From positions 2,907,501-2,971,500 of the forward strand of contig NZ_CP065511.1 of NCBI RefSeq assembly GCF_022811925.1: DNA of 64,000 nt. The letters are read 5' to 3'. The position numbers and the translations under genes are program-made. The stretch's first letter is position 1; each line of letters begins with the position of its first letter. Below, piece by piece: positions 59,825 to 64,000 of the stretch. The notes beneath the pieces are model-generated. The model saw nothing but the letters and a program-made list of their open reading frames with translations. It was not told the origin of the DNA and ran no database searches. The DNA comes from Cytobacillus oceanisediminis (GTDB taxonomy: Bacteria; Bacillota; Bacilli; Bacillales; Cytobacillaceae).

Positions 59825-60523
59825 TTATTTTAGCCTCATCAAACAGGCCCATAAAAAATCTTCTCCAAATAGATTACTAGGCTGCTGAATCTCTTTCATT
59901 CTTCTAAACTCCATGAAATTAAAATCATTCTGAAAGATCGCTTTCAAGCGTTCTTCAGTATACCCGATGCCTCCCTTTAAGCTGCCGCTGTGATATACCT
60001 CCCAGTCCGGAGTAGGAAGCGCGCCATCAGTATTAAAGCAAACAAGTCCGAACTTTCCGCCGGGCTTCAGTGCAGCTTTGATTATGTCCAAATATGTCAG
60101 CCTTCTATGTGGGGGAAGATGATGAAACATGCCGCTGTCATAAATAAAATCATAGGTGTGAGGTTCAAAATGGAAATCAAAAAGAGATACACATTTATAA
60201 TTTATATCGGCTTGTGCTTCTTTTGCTCTTTCAGCGGCCCATTTGATCGCCTTTTCGGAAAAATCAATGGCATCCACTTGCGCTCCATTCTTCGCCAGAA
60301 AAATGGCATTCCTCCCTGGACCGCAGCCAATCTCAAGGGTTTTTTCCGGCCGCAAGCCATTTTGAACATACTCATCCAGGTTTTCATCTGGCCCCTTCGC
60401 TATGAAAAATGGAATCTCTTTGTCCCGGTCTTCATAAAAATTTTCCCAGAAGGCTTTTGGTTCTCTTAACAATCCATCCAGCATTTCTAATATATCATCG
60501 TAATATAAAATAGCTTTCTCCAT
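59825..60523 (-). CDS. SAM-dependent methyltransferase, TehB-like
   Basis: 232 aa. Motif I TLEIGCGPGRNAIFLAKNG (about 62-80), VDAIDFSEKAIKWA, FDFIYDSGMFHHL-like YDFIYDSGMFHHLPPHRR, and LKPGGKFGLVCF. Similar to tellurite/thiol methyltransferase-like proteins. ATG 60523 behind AAAGGGGGG. GrpB follows 23 bp later and is probably co-transcribed. Confidence 0.88.
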   Translation of the reverse strand: MEKAILYYDDILEMLDGLLREPKAFWENFYEDRDKEIPFFIAKGPDENLDEYVQNGLRPEKTLEIGCGPGRNAIFLAKNGAQVDAIDFSEKAIKWAAERAKEAQADINYKCVSLFDFHFEPHTYDFIYDSGMFHHLPPHRRLTYLDIIKAALKPGGKFGLVCFNTDGALPTPDWEVYHSGSLKGGIGYTEERLKAIFQNDFNFMEFRRMKEIQQPSNLFGEDFLWACLMRLK

Positions 60524-60867
60524 GGCAATGCCCCCCTTTCCTTTATTTTACTAATACCCTCATAATCAAGGATTACAGCTCCATTAAAAATAGATTATTT
60601 AAGCAAAAGCAAGCTGCTGATCCTTCATTATTTTTCCAGTTAGAGACCCTATAAGGGGGTATTTTCAAATCAAATAGTCTAATAAATACTAAAGTCTTTT
60701 AACATTAGAAAATGCTCGGATACGCTCATTATACATATTTGGCAATCTTCACCCTTTCCTATTTCGTCATATTCGTAACATTTATGAAACATTTTCTTCT
60801 TAAAACTTGTCCTTCATTTAGACTAGCTCACATATAATGACTGACAAGAAGGTATAGGAGGTACATA
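60524..60867. other. Intergenic region, no feature identified
   Basis: The 344 bp between the divergent methyltransferase and YqhV-like genes is AT-rich. A TATAAT at about 60834 may be the -10 of the YqhV-like gene, but no -35 fits at 16-18 bp. A weak ACCCTATAAGGGGGT dyad lies near 60646. I see no ORF. Confidence 0.5.
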
Positions 60868-61143
60868 ATGTTTATTTTTCTTGATAAAGCGATTCTTGGT
60901 ATGGCGATTCTGCGGCTTATTTCTGGAAGCATTGAAATTTTTGTTGCACTATTAATTATAAAAATGAATGATATCGAAAAAGCACTGGTTGTGAATAGTT
61001 CACTTGCCCTGATTGGACCGCCTGTGCTTCTGCTGACGACAGTGATTGGGTTGACTGGAATGGCCGATAAAGTTTCACTAAGCAAGATATTATGGGTGCT
61101 TTGCGGAGTTGGCTGCATTCTTTATGGGGTAAAAGGCAACTAA
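60868..61143 (+). CDS. YqhV-like DUF2619 membrane protein
   Basis: 91 aa, three hydrophobic segments. VNSSLALIGPPVLLLTTVIGL and the leading GMAILRLISGSIEI match Bacillus YqhV (DUF2619). In sporulating Bacilli yqhV lies near spoIIIA genes, but here it is alone. ATG 60868 behind TAGGAGG. Function unknown. Confidence 0.85.
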   Translation: MFIFLDKAILGMAILRLISGSIEIFVALLIIKMNDIEKALVVNSSLALIGPPVLLLTTVIGLTGMADKVSLSKILWVLCGVGCILYGVKGN

Positions 61144-61152
61144 TCCAATAAG

Positions 61153-61176
61153 AAAAAGAGCTGTACGGACAGCTCT
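61153..61176 (-). terminator. Terminator after the polysaccharide deacetylase
   Basis: On the minus strand AGAGCTGT-CCGT-ACAGCTCT is followed by TTTTTC, overlapping the gene's stop. Confidence 0.85.
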
Positions 61177-61885
61177 ACTTCTGATGTTTCAGCAATTCGG
61201 AAACCGTGGTCATATGGTAATCCTGCTCTTTTAATGAAGAAATAATGGTCTTAACAGACTTCAAAGACTCTTCCCGGCTTTCATACATGACATGAAGAAG
61301 AATGATGGAGCCTGGTTCTATATTCTCAGTTACATGCTCGGTTATTTTGTTGGCATCTCCTTCTATTTCCGGATGACTTTCAGGCTCAATGTTCCATAAG
61401 ATCGTCTTACGCTCCTGTTTAGATAAGTAGTAAGGCAGAAAAAATAGTTTTTTTCCGTATGGAGGCCGAAAATGAATTTCTCCCTCATAACCTGTCTGCC
61501 TGATCAAATCATCTGTTTTCTCAATTTCATCTTTAATAAAAGAGGGGGTTTTTAGAACCATTCGTGTATGAGAATATGAATGATTGCCAATTTCATGCCC
61601 TTCTCCCGCAATCCTTTTGGCATCGTCCATATGCTGCTCAATCTCTTGCCCAGTCAGGTAGAAAGTGGCTTTAATTTCTTCTTCCCGCAGAATATCCAAT
61701 ATTTCCTCGGTGTTGACGCCCGGACCATCATCAAATGTTAATGCCACCACTTTTTCCTCTGTTTCTGCTTTACTTACAAGGCCGCCGAAAAACTGAAAGC
61801 TCCTTGACTTGGAAATTTCAAACAGCAAAAAGCAAATTCCCAAAATCAGAATTATAGAAATGCTGATTTTTAGCAGTTTTTTCAT
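61175..61885 (-). CDS. Polysaccharide deacetylase (CE4)
   Basis: 236 aa. N-terminal membrane anchor or signal (LLKISISIILILGICFLLF), then NodB homology domain with catalytic TFDDGP (Asp base and metal Asp), HSYSH (metal His pair), RPPYG and a C-terminal LLH. Removes acetyl groups from GlcNAc or MurNAc residues outside the membrane. ATG 61885 behind AGGAGG, 51 nt past the terminator of RNA element copy 2, so it may depend on that leader. Confidence 0.93.
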   Translation of the reverse strand: MKKLLKISISIILILGICFLLFEISKSRSFQFFGGLVSKAETEEKVVALTFDDGPGVNTEEILDILREEEIKATFYLTGQEIEQHMDDAKRIAGEGHEIGNHSYSHTRMVLKTPSFIKDEIEKTDDLIRQTGYEGEIHFRPPYGKKLFFLPYYLSKQERKTILWNIEPESHPEIEGDANKITEHVTENIEPGSIILLHVMYESREESLKSVKTIISSLKEQDYHMTTVSELLKHQK

Positions 61886-61935
61886 AATTCCTCCTGAAAG
61901 CTATAGTATCAGGGTAATTATAATTTCTATATAAT

Positions 61936-62173
61936 AAAAAAACCAGCCCCCGATTGGAAACTGGTTTGATAATATAAGTATGGAGCCGCTTTTGCCGTAA
62001 CTGTTATAAGAAAGTTTTAAACCACCACTCCTCAAAGTGGGTGTCCGCAGAAACATTCCTGCATGTCCTCCTTGTCATATAGACAGAGGCTTGTCATTCC
62101 TGTTCCGATGTTAAACTCCCTATTTCAGCTTAAAGGTTAAAACTTTAGTATGATTACGTACAATGCAGCTTGT
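61936..62173 (-). ncRNA. Structured RNA / leader element, copy 2
   Basis: 238-nt unit matching copy 1 (22970-23206) along its length, roughly 85-90% identical by eye over the central 170 nt. Promoter TTGAAA-17-TATTAT at 62180-62208. Central hairpins and closing helix are intact; CCTCC became CCTCT opposite GGAGG, which keeps a G-U pair. Terminator CCAG...CTGG then TTTTTTT. The polysaccharide deacetylase starts 51 nt further on, on the same strand. Confidence 0.7.
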
Positions 62174-62179
62174 TTTATT

Positions 62180-62208
62180 ATAATAAAATAATTAAGTAAC
62201 GATTTCAA
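62180..62208 (-). promoter_or_regulatory. SigmaA promoter of RNA element copy 2
   Basis: TTGAAA and TATTAT on the minus strand, 17-bp spacer; positional match to the copy 1 promoter. Confidence 0.65.
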
Positions 62209-62260
62209 TAGAAATGTTTTCCTATTGATATAACATTATCAACTGGGAACGTATATTTTT

Positions 62261-62770
62261 CTAGGAAGACTTCTTATCTTCGCCAAAACCTGGTGGTGCA
62301 GCCTTCCTGGCAAGAACACCTCCATCATAAAACTTGCCGTACTGTCTTAAAATATTTTTCACCTCATCAACGGAAGGGATTGTCTCATTTGCAGAGTATG
62401 TAAGATAGTAGTTTTTAGTGTTTTTCCGATGGATGATCCACGTGAAAAATTTCATCGCAAAAGCATGTGTATTGTGATTTCGGAAGTTCGGCATCTGCTT
62501 TCCGTTCCATACGGTCATTGTCTGCCCATTCCCCTTCCATTTCTTTAGTTCCCCATTTAGTTCGGCATAGATTAGACCGGGTGCTTTTTTCATCTGATTC
62601 ATTACCAATAATGTCAGCACCTGATTAATAAACAATTGAATGAGATTTAATCCTTCCCCTCTTGTCAGGGAGATAAATGCCTGTTCAGGCAGCACTTCCG
62701 GCTTATCGCCCCAAACCAGCGTATTCGATCCGTCCATTTCCTTTATCGGTGTCCATTTTTTTTGCTCCAT
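62261..62770 (-). CDS. Protein of unknown function, 169 aa
   Basis: 169 aa, soluble, basic. The segment TVWNGKQMPNFRNHNTHAFAMKF and the later WIIHRKNTKNYYLTY recall heme/monooxygenase-like alpha-beta barrel proteins (e.g. DUF3291 type), but this is weak. ATG 62770 with GGAGGGAAGG. Terminates upstream of RNA element copy 2. No operon partner. Confidence 0.75.
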   Translation of the reverse strand: MEQKKWTPIKEMDGSNTLVWGDKPEVLPEQAFISLTRGEGLNLIQLFINQVLTLLVMNQMKKAPGLIYAELNGELKKWKGNGQTMTVWNGKQMPNFRNHNTHAFAMKFFTWIIHRKNTKNYYLTYSANETIPSVDEVKNILRQYGKFYDGGVLARKAAPPGFGEDKKSS

Positions 62771-62840
62771 TACCTTCCCTCCTGTTTTGGTAAAAAATAC
62801 CCAGATATATAAGTGTTCTCCAAAAGGAAGAATATTCCTT

Positions 62841-62876
62841 CAGAAAAAAGAACGGAGGCTAAAGGAGGCCTCCAAA
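62841..62876 (-). terminator. Terminator after the LysM-SPOR gene
   Basis: On the minus strand GGAGGC...GCCTCC is followed by GTTCTTTTTT. Confidence 0.7.
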
Positions 62877-62881
62877 TGGAA

Positions 62882-63763
62882 TTATCGATACGTGAGATCG
62901 GTTATTTCAAGAAACTGAACAGTGGCTTGATCCCTGTCAATCCGGACTTTGAGTTCTAAATGATCCAGCTGGTAGGTTAACTCTTCACACTTGGCTGATT
63001 CGTAACAAGTTACAGTTTTTGTCTTGTTAGCATCACCGTACATTTTTACTACTTCGTTCTTGTTAAAGGGAAGTGCGGGAAACATACGCGGGCTTAAATA
63101 TTCTGGATATACAGCAAGACTGCCTATTGTACCATCCTTCATATTTAAGGTTACCCTTAGCCCGGCTCCATCACCCTGATAGTAGAGGCTTTTAATATTC
63201 AGCTGGGTTTCAGTCTTTTTTGGTTTGCCCATTCTGGATATTATCTCTTCATAGGCATCTCCTGGCTTTAAGCCAAAAATATGAAGCTCTTTTTTGGAAA
63301 GAATGAAGGCATCTTTAATTCCTGCCTTTTTGACTGCCTCTAGTTGCTTCACAGCATTCTTTTTGTCTTTATAGGCACCTGCCTGCACACGGTAATATGT
63401 TTTGCCATCAATGACAGCCGTGCTAATTGCTGCAGAGATCTCTTTTTTCTTTAATAGTGCTGCCCGCTTTTCCGCATTCTCTTTTTTGCTGAAAGAACCG
63501 GCAATAATCTTATGATATCCACCTTCCTCCCCGGATAGAATGAGTCGCTGCCCCGGATAGATTGTCGTACCTGCTAAATGATTCAGCTCCGTAATCTGCG
63601 CCACACTCATATGATGCTTCTTAGCCAGGGAATATAGTGTATCCCCTTTTTTCACCACAGCTATTTCTTTATCTCCGCCGTGGTCCGCCAAAACTGCCCC
63701 TCCTGAAAAAATTACTGCCAGAGAAATGACTCCTGCTGCAATTGCCTGTTTAATTTTCTTCAT
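62882..63763 (-). CDS. Secreted LysM-SPOR protein
   Basis: 293 aa. Signal peptide ending AVLA-DHG, LysM domain (VVKKGDTLYSLAKKHHMSV...YPGQRLIL, about 37-78), SPOR domain (YHKIIAGSFSKKENAEK...YRVQAGAYKDKKNA, about 85-155), and an extra C-terminal domain of about 135 residues. It should bind peptidoglycan. ATG 63763 behind GAGGTGAAA; the open frame extends to 63844 without homology. Role in cell wall or spore assembly is inferred. Confidence 0.9.
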   Translation of the reverse strand: MKKIKQAIAAGVISLAVIFSGGAVLADHGGDKEIAVVKKGDTLYSLAKKHHMSVAQITELNHLAGTTIYPGQRLILSGEEGGYHKIIAGSFSKKENAEKRAALLKKKEISAAISTAVIDGKTYYRVQAGAYKDKKNAVKQLEAVKKAGIKDAFILSKKELHIFGLKPGDAYEEIISRMGKPKKTETQLNIKSLYYQGDGAGLRVTLNMKDGTIGSLAVYPEYLSPRMFPALPFNKNEVVKMYGDANKTKTVTCYESAKCEELTYQLDHLELKVRIDRDQATVQFLEITDLTYR

Positions 63764-63876
63764 TATTTTCACCTCACTATATATGACGAAGGGAAATAAT
63801 GGATGTCGCAGTGGGACGAGCCTATTTTGGAAATTGGGCAGCATCAGTGGTTATAGATTAACTCCGTGGGTCAGAA

Positions 63877-64000
63877 TAACTACCATTTTCCCTGAGACAG
63901 CTCTTTTTTCGTCTTTATTCACTCCGATTAACTACCATTTTCTCTTTTGCTGCACTCTTTTCGTCTTTATTCATTCGGATTAACCACCTTTTTTTCTAAG
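63877..64000. repeat. 52-bp tandem repeat at the right edge
   Basis: Anchor TAAC-YACC at 63877, 63929 and 63981, exactly 52 bp apart; units share ACTACCATTTTC and CGTCTTTATTCA. The array continues past the window. Confidence 0.8.

Noticed and set aside
60754-60815. ECF sigma promoter from TGAAAC near the YqhV-like gene
   Set aside because: The -10 CGTC is absent at 16 bp; the match is partial.

Overview
The window looks like a chromosome segment of an aerobic, endospore-forming Bacillaceae bacterium of moderate GC (a Bacillus/Cytobacillus-like relative). The grounds are Bacillus-type ribosome binding sites (AAGGAGG and variants) before nearly every gene, TTG and GTG starts, sigmaA promoters, a Spo0E-like phosphatase, a SipW/camelysin(TasA) biofilm operon, a BceRS-BceAB-type module, RelP, and MhqR-, NagR- and CcpA-type operators. 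I see no rRNA, tRNA, phage, insertion sequence or CRISPR. It reads as a mosaic of catabolic and regulatory operons separated by intergenic tandem repeats.

Layout. 1-5.1 kb: ethanolamine utilisation on the minus strand (eutB, eutC, then eutW-eutV, then the start of eutH). Both eutB and eutH have leader terminators preceded by the same 28-nt sequence block, which suggests EutV antitermination. 5.2-10.5 kb: a P1-family peptidase, an MFS transporter, an SDR lacking its catalytic Tyr/Lys, a methyltransferase and a quinone reductase. 10.5-19.9 kb: acyl-CoA / fatty-acid catabolism in two minus-strand blocks with a TetR regulator between them and a matching palindrome in front of each block. 20-23.8 kb: a transporter, a ring-cleaving dioxygenase behind an MhqR-type box, a small zinc-ribbon gene, the first copy of a 237-nt structured RNA element, and a lipoprotein. 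23.8-24.5 kb: twelve copies of a 52-bp tandem repeat. 24.6-29.7 kb: a formate dehydrogenase operon and an OFA-family transporter facing it.

29.8-33.7 kb: an operon of the alarmone synthetase RelP, a DUF5392-like protein and a TetR regulator, under a promoter covered by three identical-type palindromes. A MarR-MFS pair is divergent from it. 33.7-44.3 kb: a secreted S8 protease, two RNPP/NprR-like HTH-TPR regulators (the first broken by one amber codon), the DUF4047-sipW-calY operon and a secreted M4 protease. The S8, calY and M4 promoters share one architecture: CCCAA directly abutting the -35 element, then a 17-bp spacer. 45.7-50.2 kb: a two-component system and ABC transporter of the antimicrobial-peptide detoxification type, with two BceR-like boxes. 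50.3-59.3 kb: a Spo0E-like gene, then amino-sugar catabolism (SIS protein, nagB, nagE) and a chitobiose-type PTS operon (IIB-IIC-IIA-GH4-chbG) with a GntR regulator. 59.3-64 kb: GrpB, a methyltransferase, a YqhV-like protein, a polysaccharide deacetylase behind the second copy of the structured RNA element, an unknown protein and a LysM-SPOR protein.

The observations most worth following are the twin eut leaders, the two-copy RNA/leader element, the CCCAA promoter regulon beside the RNPP regulators, the triple-operator relP operon, and six intergenic repeat arrays whose periods are either exactly 52 bp or about 20-21 bp (near whole numbers of helical turns) although the sequences are unrelated.
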